Positions 16,337 through 23,963 of a DNA stretch of 64,000 nucleotides are shown piece after piece. The DNA lies in NCBI RefSeq assembly GCF_014595955.1, contig NZ_JABVCF010000021.1:1-64000 (forward strand). The letters run 5' to 3'. This DNA comes from Pseudaminobacter soli (ex Zhang et al. 2022). GTDB taxonomy: Bacteria > Pseudomonadota > Alphaproteobacteria > Rhizobiales > Rhizobiaceae. The translations under genes were made by a program, and so were the position numbers. Position 1 is the stretch's first letter; every line of letters starts with the position of its first letter. The notes under the pieces are model-generated. The model saw nothing but the letters and a program-made list of their open reading frames with translations. It was not told where the DNA came from and searched no databases.

Positions 16337-16416
16337 ATATGAGGCAGAGGCCGGGTGAATGACCAACATATGAGGCAGACGGCGCGCACGGTGGGAGAAT
16401 GACCAAGATATGAGGC
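16337..16416. repeat. Iterated direct repeats, possible mobile-element end
   Basis: The 20-base unit GAATGACCAAnATATGAGGC occurs at 16357-16376 and 16397-16416, exactly 40 bases apart and differing at one position; a third ATATGAGGC is at 16337-16345. Multiple internal repeats of this kind are seen at the ends of IS21-family elements and in iteron-type binding sites. No transposase remains nearby, so this may be a relic end. Confidence 0.45.
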
Positions 16417-16613
16417 GTTCACCCGTGCACCAGAACTTCGGCGGGGCCAAAACGGCTGCAGGAAAGACACTAGCTCGAGCAAATGATCGGATCGATATCG
16501 ATGGTTTGCCGGAGATGGGCCAGATGAGCCGCGAGGGAATGCACCGGACTGGATTCGCGTCTGGCCTGCTGACCACCATCATCAACGGACCGCCCGCCTT
16601 GGGGCGGACAGGT

Positions 16614-17336
16614 TCACCCGCCAAACAGCTTCCGGTCAACCGCACCTGCCACTTTGAGGAGTGTCCGACCGACGAAGCGGCTAGGCTTGGAGGTGATGGC
16701 TTTGTAGCCGAGTTCTGCGGTGTCGACTAAACCCTTTGCCGTTCCAGCGACCGCAACTCCAGCCCCCTCCAGTACGGCTTCGAATCCGTCCCTCCCTTCC
16801 TGATGCTTGGCGAAGGCATGATTGATGCCCCTTAGGGTCGCAAGAAGTCCCAGCCCACCAACGCCAGTTAGGAGAGCGTCTACGGCTGTGTCCTGAAAAT
16901 CCACGACGGTGCCGCCAAGGGCCAACTCAACGGAGCCTTCGATTTCCTCGTTGCTGTAACCGCCGTCTATTGCGCCTGTAATCTGGGCAACCTCTGTCGT
17001 GGCGATGACGGGAATTCCGTCAGCGACGCTCTCCACATAGCTTGCGCTGTCGGTTGCTTTCAGCTGATACGCTAAACCATCAATGACGATGTCCGTGTCA
17101 GGATGGTTGAAGTGCTCAAAGCGCTCGCCGCCGAAATCTGCTTCGACCAGCTTCTCGAAATAGGCGCCCTTCGTCAGGGAGACGAGACCGGCAAGGCTTT
17201 CCCCCGGCAAGATCAGCGTGTTCAGCCAGATGTCGAAATCGGACATCCCCGCGTAGTTCCCGTTCACCTCACGCAGGGTATCGTAAATGTTGCCTGCGCG
17301 GCTGAGATCGCCCCAGGCAGAAACTGGCAGCGACAT
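16614..17336 (-). CDS. PD-(D/E)XK nuclease-like protein with Gly-rich hydrophobic tail
   Basis: 240 residues, not in a family I can name. Residues 55-95 look like a restriction-endonuclease fold: E61 in KGAYFEKLV, D82 in TDIVIDG, and QLK at 91-93, which is the E-x20-D-x8-(E/Q)xK spacing of PD-(D/E)XK enzymes. The C-terminal half is rich in Gly/Ala (LLTGVGGLGLLATLRG, GAGVAVAGTAKGLV), with two candidate membrane-active segments. It is encoded 42 bases after a membrane coiled-coil protein on the same strand, and the pair lies in a run of defence-like genes. A nucleic-acid-cleaving effector that inserts into or associates with the membrane is possible; the nuclease call is inference from motif spacing. 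Confidence 0.55.
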   Translation of the reverse strand: MSLPVSAWGDLSRAGNIYDTLREVNGNYAGMSDFDIWLNTLILPGESLAGLVSLTKGAYFEKLVEADFGGERFEHFNHPDTDIVIDGLAYQLKATDSASYVESVADGIPVIATTEVAQITGAIDGGYSNEEIEGSVELALGGTVVDFQDTAVDALLTGVGGLGLLATLRGINHAFAKHQEGRDGFEAVLEGAGVAVAGTAKGLVDTAELGYKAITSKPSRFVGRTLLKVAGAVDRKLFGG

Positions 17337-17378
17337 TGCGGAAAACAGGAGCGCATTCTTAGCAATCGACTTTTCGTC

Positions 17379-18056
17379 CTATGGCTCCAGATGTGACTGC
17401 GGCACCGATTTCAGAGCGGCAAGTTCCGAAGCATCGATGCGACGCCTGCTGCGCTCCTCCAAGTTATTGAATAACGCCCGCGCCTTCTGCAACTCCCCGG
17501 TGGCGGCCAGCCGCTGCTTCGCCTTCTCCAGCTCGGCAATCTTCTTGTCCATGCCTGATAGGTCCGGTGGCTCGCTGGTCGCCTTCCCCCACCATGACAT
17601 GCCCGCGTAGGCCTGCTCCCAACGCGCGGCCACGCTTTCCCGGATATCCGTAATTTTGTGCAGGCTTTCCGTGATCAGCCTGTCAGCACGGGCAGCCGGG
17701 GAACTCTGGAACAGCTCCTCAACCCGGTCAGAACAGGAATATCGGATATCCCTGAACGCTTCCGTCAGCGCCGCCTGGCGAGCCTCGTGCTTCTCGATCG
17801 GTCGACTGGCCCATCTGTGTGCAAGAAGGAGGCCCACAGCGATCAAGCTGCCCACCAGAGCCAAGCCGAGGGAGGTGATACTGGGTTGGTCGAGTAGGTA
17901 GTGAGCCGCTGCAACAGCGATGAGAGATGCCGCCCCGAAACCCGTCAGCACGCAATACACGTATAGCCTGTTGACGCGAGTCTTCAGTTCGTCGATGGTC
18001 GCAGCATTCGGTTCCAGACCGCTAATCCCCCGCTTCCCCAAAGGTAACTTAGGCAT
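17379..18056 (-). CDS. Two-span membrane protein with cytoplasmic coiled coil
   Basis: 225 residues. A hydrophilic N-terminus is followed by two transmembrane helices (YCVLTGFGAASLIAVAAAHYL near 34-54 and LGLALVGSLIAVGLLLAH near 63-80), then about 140 helical residues with heptad-like runs (MDKKIAELEKAKQRLAATGEL, ARALFNNLEERSRRR). No enzyme motif is visible. It is upstream partner of the PD-(D/E)XK-like gene. Such sensor-like membrane partners occur in several two-gene defence modules, but this pair is not one I recognise. The ATG at 18056 opens MPKLPLGKRG. Confidence 0.6.
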   Translation of the reverse strand: MPKLPLGKRGISGLEPNAATIDELKTRVNRLYVYCVLTGFGAASLIAVAAAHYLLDQPSITSLGLALVGSLIAVGLLLAHRWASRPIEKHEARQAALTEAFRDIRYSCSDRVEELFQSSPAARADRLITESLHKITDIRESVAARWEQAYAGMSWWGKATSEPPDLSGMDKKIAELEKAKQRLAATGELQKARALFNNLEERSRRRIDASELAALKSVPQSHLEP

Positions 18057-18284
18057 CTGAAGCCTGCGGGATCAAGCAGGGATCGGTCTTGTCAGTGGCA
18101 GTCGCCGCGGTTAAGGCACTGATGCAAGCGAGCACAAGGTTCTCAGGCACTGTAGCTTCGGCTCATCGGATATTGATCGCATCGGATTGAGCGGCAGGCA
18201 GCGCCGGGATTACTGGGCAGAACGACGTTGTGCCGCGCGCTTCGTCTCAAGCGGCGGGTCACAATTCTGATGATCCAAAAACTC

Positions 18285-18390
18285 TTGCAAAATCTAAGGC
18301 GATGCTCTAACTAATGTTCATGGCTTTGCCACGGGGTCAGGCTTTACGCCGACCGCCTTAAGGGACCTTCGGGTCCCTTATGTGTTTCTG
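18285..18390 (+). ncRNA. Possible short transcript with promoter and hairpin end
   Basis: Within a 320-base gene-free gap, TTGCAA (18285-18290) and TAACTA (18308-18313) are 17 bases apart, a reasonable sigma-70 spacing. About 45 bases later comes a stable UUCG-capped hairpin (18360-18379) followed by ATGTGTTTCTG. This would give an RNA of roughly 65-75 nt on the plus strand, antisense to the 3' end of the DUF3800 gene. It matches no RNA family that I know. Confidence 0.25.
18360..18379. terminator. UUCG-capped hairpin at the end of the DUF3800 gene
   Basis: AAGGGACC-TTCG-GGTCCCTT is a perfect 8-base stem with a stable tetraloop on the plus strand. It overlaps the stop codon of the minus-strand DUF3800 gene. 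It can serve as terminator or 3' stabiliser in either direction; neither side has a strong U-run. Confidence 0.5.
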
Positions 18391-19220
18391 GGGTTCACCC
18401 ATACCTTGTAGGGATCATCATAGCAGGAGTACTTAACAGCGATCGTCTCGTCGCCGTTGCTTCTCAAGTCGATGATTTGCCCTGCATCTGACAAACGGTC
18501 ATGCGCTCGATTTTGTAAGCCAGTTGGGCGGTGACCGAGGGGGTGTAGCACGAGATCGGCCAATTGCAGCATGGGGTTGCTTTTCCCGTCTGGCCATATG
18601 GTCAGAAGCGTCTCCGTCAGCTCATCTGTCGTCAAAGGGCTATGCTTCGATGAGTTTGTCGCATCAAAGCCAGTTCCGTTTTTGAGAAGTCCCTGGAAAT
18701 AGTTCTCGATTAGGCGGTCTTCGGTCGCCCCGGTGCGCTCGTAGGCAATGGAGAGTTTCCGGCCGACGAGCCTCGCGTATTTGGCCGCACGCTCGACTGC
18801 GATGTCGAAGGCCGTCCGGCTCATCTCCCATCGCGAACCTTCGGCGTGCTTCTCGTAATATCGGTCGCGATAGCCCGGGCGGCAGATCACGCAAGCATGG
18901 GCTGTAATGCGCTTTTCGATGATCAGGGCGTCCAGCTCTTCGAAGAAGCGGTTCTTCCGTTCCTCGTCTTTTTTCAAGAAACCGAATTTGCCCTTTCCTG
19001 TTCGAATCTTATTCCCGTGCAGTTGCGGTACATCCCAGCGCTTGCAAAACTCAATTGTCGCATCAGACAGCTCCTGGACCGCCTCCGAAGGAACGATTAT
19101 CCCACCGAGGCCAAAGCTGAATATATGAGCCTCCATAGGTAGGGAGTCACCGGGCTTGCACATGGTACGAGTTCCGAAATCGTCCATGAAAAAAGTTAGA
19201 TGAGGCTGTTCGTCGTTCAC
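18378..19220 (-). CDS. DUF3800 protein, RNase H-fold-like
   Basis: 280 residues from a GTG preceded by GGAAGAGAT. The opening strand LTFFMDDFGT, the central RDRYYEKHAEG and AYERTGATED, and the closing NPMLQLADLVLHPL match DUF3800, a family with an RNase H-like arrangement of acidic residues (D13/D14, E at about 161, D at about 227) found in many mobile and defence loci. The biochemical role is unproven; nuclease activity is predicted from fold. Codon use is less GC-rich than that of flanking housekeeping genes, suggesting transfer. It starts 132 bases after the patatin gene ends, so it may be a separate unit or the last gene of that operon. Confidence 0.75.
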   Translation of the reverse strand: MNDEQPHLTFFMDDFGTRTMCKPGDSLPMEAHIFSFGLGGIIVPSEAVQELSDATIEFCKRWDVPQLHGNKIRTGKGKFGFLKKDEERKNRFFEELDALIIEKRITAHACVICRPGYRDRYYEKHAEGSRWEMSRTAFDIAVERAAKYARLVGRKLSIAYERTGATEDRLIENYFQGLLKNGTGFDATNSSKHSPLTTDELTETLLTIWPDGKSNPMLQLADLVLHPLGHRPTGLQNRAHDRLSDAGQIIDLRSNGDETIAVKYSCYDDPYKVWVNPRNT

Positions 19221-19352
19221 AGTATCTCTTCCATCACAAATGCTCTCGGCACTAAGCTCTTGCGACGACTACATTCATCCGGGTTTACAGATTGTATTGC
19301 TGAAAGTGATCGAGGTTGGCAGCGACGAACGGCCGATTCGATCCACGCCCGA

Positions 19353-20504
19353 TCAAGGTGCTGGCGTCGAGGCCGATCCGTCACGGATAGCGTTTTCGAA
19401 TGTGCGTGTCGTCATGCGGGCGACATCCTGTCCGTGTTGAGCCATCAGGTCGAAATGGTCGGGCGCGACCTTGGTCAGATTGGTGGGATAGTTTAGGCAG
19501 AATGCGCACTCCTCGTCGGTTAGCCCGGGCAGATTGCCGCTTGCCTTTTCAAAGTCGCGAGCGGGGGTGCCGAGCCTAAACAGGGAGCCATTTATCTCCC
19601 CCTGAGTGATGGACTTCATCAGCATGCGCGAACGTAGAGATCTTATCTGATCGCTCGCGATATCGAACAGACGTGGCGATGCCAGCTTTCCGTCGAGCAG
19701 GCTCCTCAGGATTCCAGAAGGTGCGGCCAGAGGAGCGGACGCATCGCTGCACATCAGAAAATCGCAGTTTTGGAGGCCTTCCACGGGTTTATAGAGAGGC
19801 TCCAGCGCCATGTTCTCGTACGCGCCCCCGTCCCAGAGACGGACGCTCGCATGTCGCGGTTCCACTTTGCGCGTGGGAGTCTTGGTCGCAGGATCGGTCT
19901 GCCACCAGCCATTCTTCGGCAACGCTAGCTTGAGGGCACCTATGGCATATGGCACGGCTGCCGAGGCCGCCATCGCGTCCGCCAGAGCAACGTCAGGTGA
20001 ATAGTGACGGCCGAACTGCCAGTCACCCATGGAATCGCGGGTGAAGCGCCAGTTCTTCCCGGTCTCAAGGCAGGTGGTGTTGATGTGCCAGACTGGATTC
20101 TTGGGGAGGTCCGAGAGCCTTAGGGAGATGCACCAACGCTTGCGGATGAGCCAAGCAAGTACGTTTGCGCGACGGAAAAGGATGCGAGTGTTCTGGCGCA
20201 GAATGCCGCCGGGTCCGAGCGCTCGGAAGCTGAAGAGGTCCTCCGACACGAGCATGTCTCTGATTGACGGATAGACGCTTTGCAGGAACTCGGAGGAGGA
20301 CGGCCACTTACCGCCGGCGGCGGAGAAGACTGCGCCAGTGAGCAGGGTGCCCCCAGACACTGTCGAAATCTGCGTCACCTGTTCCAGGAGCTTCTCCTCA
20401 GCCAGGTACCTGAGAACCCCAAGGTGGAACACAGCCGCGCGAAAGCCTCCGCCCGAAAGAGCGAGGCCAAGCCGCGTAGAACCGGGGAGAGCACCTCCGC
20501 CCAT
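19353..20504 (-). CDS. Patatin-like phospholipase, putative effector
   Basis: 383 residues from the ATG at 20504, which overlaps the stop of the E2-E1-JAB gene by one base (TGATG); longer starts lie inside that gene. The lipase features are LALSGGGFRAAVFHLGVL (oxyanion hole, residues 14-31), the nucleophile in STVSGG (Ser50) and the catalytic Asp in DGGAYEN (Asp225), an intact Ser-Asp dyad. The serine motif is the VSGG variant rather than GTSAG. Patatin phospholipases are known effectors in antiphage CBASS (CapV), where they degrade the inner membrane. The overlap with the conjugation-type gene argues for the same function here, but the trigger would differ, as no cyclic-nucleotide synthase is encoded. 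Confidence 0.85.
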   Translation of the reverse strand: MGGGALPGSTRLGLALSGGGFRAAVFHLGVLRYLAEEKLLEQVTQISTVSGGTLLTGAVFSAAGGKWPSSSEFLQSVYPSIRDMLVSEDLFSFRALGPGGILRQNTRILFRRANVLAWLIRKRWCISLRLSDLPKNPVWHINTTCLETGKNWRFTRDSMGDWQFGRHYSPDVALADAMAASAAVPYAIGALKLALPKNGWWQTDPATKTPTRKVEPRHASVRLWDGGAYENMALEPLYKPVEGLQNCDFLMCSDASAPLAAPSGILRSLLDGKLASPRLFDIASDQIRSLRSRMLMKSITQGEINGSLFRLGTPARDFEKASGNLPGLTDEECAFCLNYPTNLTKVAPDHFDLMAQHGQDVARMTTRTFENAIRDGSASTPAP

Positions 20505-22732
20505 CAGACCACCTTGCCGACGAGCATTGCCATTCCTTGCTCGCCGACGATCAGTGACAGCGCGGGAAGCCCGTCCAGGTCCAACACCAAAGATAGCTGA
20601 TAGATCTGATTGATGTCGGTGGAACTGGGTGATGCCGATGCCCCCGGCGGATGCGAATGCCACTCACCAATGTAACGCACCTGACCGCCGGATCGGCTCT
20701 GCGCCTCCTCGATGAGGCGTTGCAGCCCTCGTGTGCCGCGGATGAAGTGCGCGCGAGTCCCGGCGCTGTCAGGGGGCGTGGCGAGCGCGTGAATCGCGGC
20801 GAGATGTTTGGCCTCGTAGTCGATCACGCCGACAAGCGGACCGCCCGTCTCGCTCGGCAAGGCTCCCTCGCGCCTTGCAACAAGATCGTCGCGCAGCGCT
20901 GCCGGGAGAGTGACGGTCCAGCCGGAGGTGGAAATCTTGATCGCCGAGGTAGGAGCGTTCGCGCAATCGATGCTGCCATCCTCCCGCATCGTCCAGAAAC
21001 GCAGCGCGGCGGCATCGTCGCCCGAGGCTTCAGCGACGCCCGCTGCCAGGAGGCCCGACAGCACGGCGATGGACGAGGCTGGAATCTGGTTGGTGAGGGC
21101 ACGGCACGCCCCCGTGTATCTCAGCTGCTGGCCCGGGCGGAGATGATCCTTGAGCGTCGGGTTCGCAAGGATCTCCCGAAGGTATGCCGACTCGAGGTCC
21201 CGCAGGGTCACCGATCTGTCTGCCGCTTCTGCCATCAAAACGGCCGAACGCCCGTCTGGCGTGAAGAAGGCGCACATCCGACGCGCTTGATCCGGGCGGT
21301 CTGACAGCCACCGGGACACAGGAACGGAGGCTGAAGCGTCGATGATGATGTCAGCTCGTTGAAGCGCCTGGACGAGCGTGTCGCTTGGCTTAACGTCCAA
21401 GACGTTTTCTTCGATTGCGCGGGGGGCAGTGTCGCAGCGGATGAGATCCAGGCGCGATGCGATGTTACGAGCCTTTCCCTGTCCGAAATGGACCCTCGCC
21501 AGCGTGTGGCGCGCGACGTTGTGGGGCAGCAAGACGTCATCATCGACCACTGTCCAGCGGAACAGTCCCTCCCGGGACAGGTACTCGGCTAAATGGGAGC
21601 CAAGTGAGCCGGCGCCGATCATTACCAGCTCGCGGAGGTCGGTCCGCCTTCCGGCAAGGTCCGATGCACCTGCCCCATCCGTCTCCAGGTGAACGGGCGC
21701 GATCTGAATGGGAAAGCCATCCAGCCCGTCCGCAGTGATCTCGGGGGATATCATCGGCAGGTAGCGGACCGCCTGCGCTGCGTCCGAGCCGTTCCTACTC
21801 AGAACGCCCAGCGCTTCGCCAATCCTGCCCGGACTGTCGGCGCACAGAAAGGCCATAGGCCTAGCCGCACCGATTTCTCCGGTGTGCGGGTGTATCTGTG
21901 GCAGGCGCACTAGGATGCAGGTCAGCCAGGTCACATCCTCGTCCGTCTTGCCGGTAGCGAGCCATTCAAGGATCGACTGCTTCAGCGGCGCGATGAGGTC
22001 AGCGTTCCTTTCCGCCAACAGCCCTGCGAGCTGGCCTAGCGTTCTAGGAGCCTTGCGCATCCGCCTCATCGCCTCCGGCGCGACATCGACATGCAGGACA
22101 TGCAAGTGCAGCTGTCCGTTAGCGCCCGTTCCTTCGCGCGCGCTGGTTACGATCAGGAAACGCGGCGGCTGGGCGGCGGCCCAAATGCTCAGTTTGCCCT
22201 TCGCGTTCATCGCCTTGGCCGCATCCTGCGAAACGATGATTTCGTGGGTCCCGTCGTAGAGGAAGAAGGGATCGAACGGTTGGTCGTCTCCGTGAAGTTC
22301 GCCTTCGCAGGCCTTCGTGAACCACACCTGGATTCGGGCCATGAGTTCCGAGGCGGTATAGCCGCCGCGGATGTCTTGCCATGGCCGATCGTCCACGCAC
22401 AGAACGCTCGGGAACCCTTCCGGTACGAGGTTCTGGTGCGGAGTGTCTGGAAAGTCCGGCCGCCCGACTGCGATCAGGGGAGGAGCACTATTGCCGGGCA
22501 CGAAGCAGACCGAAACCACCTCCGTGGCATTGATCGCATAGACCGGGCGCTGCGGCACGCCGATGTCGATCTCGAAAGTGACGATCTCGACCCCATTCTC
22601 GGGCTGCCTGCGGCATTCGACCACGCGAGCGAAGTCCGAGCATGCCTTCGCGACATGCATCGCGAATGCGCAGGCAAGAGGGACGGCGAGCTCATCCGGG
22701 TTGATCGGCTCGCTCGTTTCCGGCTGCCACAT
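20504..22732 (-). CDS. E2-E1-JAB triple fusion, ubiquitin-like conjugation enzyme
   Basis: 742 residues with three modules. (1) An E2-like domain, about 50-160: TPHQ at 98-100, LCVDDRPW with candidate active Cys112, and VWFTKACEGELHGDDQPFDP, the layout of bacterial E2 domains. (2) A ThiF/E1 adenylation domain, about 365-590: GAGSLGSH (373-380), VVDDD, NVARHT, and a candidate catalytic Cys543 in TGACRAL. (3) A JAB/JAMM isopeptidase, about 620-742: Glu628, HSHPP (692-696) and Asp706 with PSSTD, all zinc ligands intact. So one polypeptide could activate, transfer and remove a ubiquitin-like tag or a protein C-terminus. Its start overlaps the MBL gene by 41 bases and its stop overlaps the patatin start. 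Related E1/E2/JAB sets occur in type II CBASS and Bil systems. No separate ubiquitin-like gene is visible. Confidence 0.87.
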   Translation of the reverse strand: MWQPETSEPINPDELAVPLACAFAMHVAKACSDFARVVECRRQPENGVEIVTFEIDIGVPQRPVYAINATEVVSVCFVPGNSAPPLIAVGRPDFPDTPHQNLVPEGFPSVLCVDDRPWQDIRGGYTASELMARIQVWFTKACEGELHGDDQPFDPFFLYDGTHEIIVSQDAAKAMNAKGKLSIWAAAQPPRFLIVTSAREGTGANGQLHLHVLHVDVAPEAMRRMRKAPRTLGQLAGLLAERNADLIAPLKQSILEWLATGKTDEDVTWLTCILVRLPQIHPHTGEIGAARPMAFLCADSPGRIGEALGVLSRNGSDAAQAVRYLPMISPEITADGLDGFPIQIAPVHLETDGAGASDLAGRRTDLRELVMIGAGSLGSHLAEYLSREGLFRWTVVDDDVLLPHNVARHTLARVHFGQGKARNIASRLDLIRCDTAPRAIEENVLDVKPSDTLVQALQRADIIIDASASVPVSRWLSDRPDQARRMCAFFTPDGRSAVLMAEAADRSVTLRDLESAYLREILANPTLKDHLRPGQQLRYTGACRALTNQIPASSIAVLSGLLAAGVAEASGDDAAALRFWTMREDGSIDCANAPTSAIKISTSGWTVTLPAALRDDLVARREGALPSETGGPLVGVIDYEAKHLAAIHALATPPDSAGTRAHFIRGTRGLQRLIEEAQSRSGGQVRYIGEWHSHPPGASASPSSTDINQIYQLSLVLDLDGLPALSLIVGEQGMAMLVGKVV

Positions 22733-23867
22733 GCGTCAGCCCGCGCGTGTCGTGGATGCGGATGCCACGCTGGCGACCGTCGGGGCGGCCGTCATTACCA
22801 CTGCTACCCCCGCCGCCGAGGTTTTTCAGCTTGATCGGCTTCGGCTTGGATTGCGTCGGCGTTTCCATCGTGACCTTGAACTGCCCGTTCGAGTCCCGGA
22901 TGATCTTCTTGTAGTAGTTCGCGGCCTGTCGGTGCGGGGGCTGCTTGTCCCTGTCCTCTGGCGTTCCCTTCGCCGGGATAGGCCAGCTCGGCGAGACGAT
23001 GATCTCCCGCTCCCGGGCAAGCTCCTCGAAGAGCCATTTGACGTCTTCTACCGGGTCGGTGATGTCTTCGCCCTTCTCGGGCGACAGCGACTTGTACGAG
23101 CAATGATGGAAGAGCTTGAGCACGTCCCACCTGAGACGGTCCTCGTTCCCATGCCTCTTTGATGTCCTGACGATCTGGGAAAGCGACTCGTAGTCAATGT
23201 CGGCGCCAAGAAGAGCGTAGCTTTCGCTCAGCCCCTCGCGCGCCGTCATTTGCACCACGATCGAGCATTCGTTGCGATCTTCGAGACCATCGTCGGTGCG
23301 CCACGCAAACGGGCTGTGGACGAAGAACTCCGCTTGGCGGGCATCCCACTTCGAGAAGCCGGGGACGAGTTCTCCGGCGTTGACGATACAGTCCGCTCGA
23401 TCCTCAACGGTGAGGTCCCATTCGGCTAGGTACTCGGCGAGGTTTTCCGGGCGCGAGAAGACCTTGATGCCATAACCTTCCTTCAGACGGTGGCGGGCTT
23501 CCGCGCGGATGGTCCACGCATCCCCTGTGAGGTTTGTCTCAGTAATCGCTGCCGCCGGGACCCAAAGCTCATCGATTTTCACGCGGTCGTCGCCCTGCAG
23601 GATTCGAGCGTGATCGAACCAGAAAAAGTCCCGAGCGCCACAGATGTGGTCGTCGTCAAGATGGGTGAAGGCCACGACCCGGAACGAGTCGCGCCCCGCG
23701 TCGTCAAGTTCGTCGCGAAGGGCCTTCGGCAAGTCGATGCGTTTGTCGGTCGGGTCATCCGCTACACGCATGTCCGCGTAGTCCATCAGGACCAGGTCGT
23801 CGTTCGCGAGGCGGATCAGCGTCGTGTCAGCGTTCCCAAGGGGGAAGAATGTCAGATAGGCAGTCAT
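22692..23867 (-). CDS. Metallo-beta-lactamase-fold protein of the conjugation operon
   Basis: 391 residues from the ATG at 23867. The N-terminal MBL fold starts at once (MTAYLTFFPLGNADTTLIRL) and carries THLDDDH (68-74), the zinc-binding HxxxDH-type motif in a form seen in ComEC/Rec2-like MBL proteins; later ligands are likely in LLGADIDY and FHHCSYKS. The C-terminal 60 residues are Lys/Gly-rich (KPKPIKLKNLGGGGSSGNDG) and probably flexible. An MBL protein beside E2/E1/JAB genes is a neighbourhood already noted in comparative surveys of bacterial ubiquitin-like systems (Burroughs, Iyer and Aravind). Its reaction there is unknown; nuclease, nucleotidase or peptide hydrolase are options. It is the first large gene of the operon. 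Confidence 0.8.
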   Translation of the reverse strand: MTAYLTFFPLGNADTTLIRLANDDLVLMDYADMRVADDPTDKRIDLPKALRDELDDAGRDSFRVVAFTHLDDDHICGARDFFWFDHARILQGDDRVKIDELWVPAAAITETNLTGDAWTIRAEARHRLKEGYGIKVFSRPENLAEYLAEWDLTVEDRADCIVNAGELVPGFSKWDARQAEFFVHSPFAWRTDDGLEDRNECSIVVQMTAREGLSESYALLGADIDYESLSQIVRTSKRHGNEDRLRWDVLKLFHHCSYKSLSPEKGEDITDPVEDVKWLFEELAREREIIVSPSWPIPAKGTPEDRDKQPPHRQAANYYKKIIRDSNGQFKVTMETPTQSKPKPIKLKNLGGGGSSGNDGRPDGRQRGIRIHDTRGLTHVAAGNERADQPG

Positions 23868-23911
23868 GAAGCGGGTAGTCCCTCTCTCTGATCTGATCGG
23901 CATTTGGCCAT
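23864..23911 (-). CDS. Possible 15-residue leader peptide coupled to the MBL gene
   Basis: An ATG at 23911 follows AGGAGGT with a 7-base spacer, the best ribosome site in this operon. It opens a 15-codon frame (MAKCRSDQREGLPAS) whose TGA stop overlaps the MBL ATG as ATGA. The MBL start itself has no convincing ribosome site and is in another frame, so translation of the leader probably delivers ribosomes to it. Alternatively it is a chance frame and the MBL protein starts elsewhere. Confidence 0.4.
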   Translation of the reverse strand: MAKCRSDQREGLPAS

Positions 23912-23963
23912 GGTTTCGACCTCCTGCCTTGCAGCTGTTTCCGATTCGTTCCCTTTCGTAATT

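Noticed and set aside
16400-16730. Plus-strand frame of 106 codons beginning at 16410
   Set aside because: It starts inside the repeat unit, overlaps the 3' end of the PD-(D/E)XK-like gene and has no coding features.
19353-23867. Calling the operon CBASS type II
   Set aside because: CBASS requires a CD-NTase; no gene here shows the nucleotidyltransferase GS-x(n)-DxD motif, and the MBL protein is not a substitute on sequence grounds.
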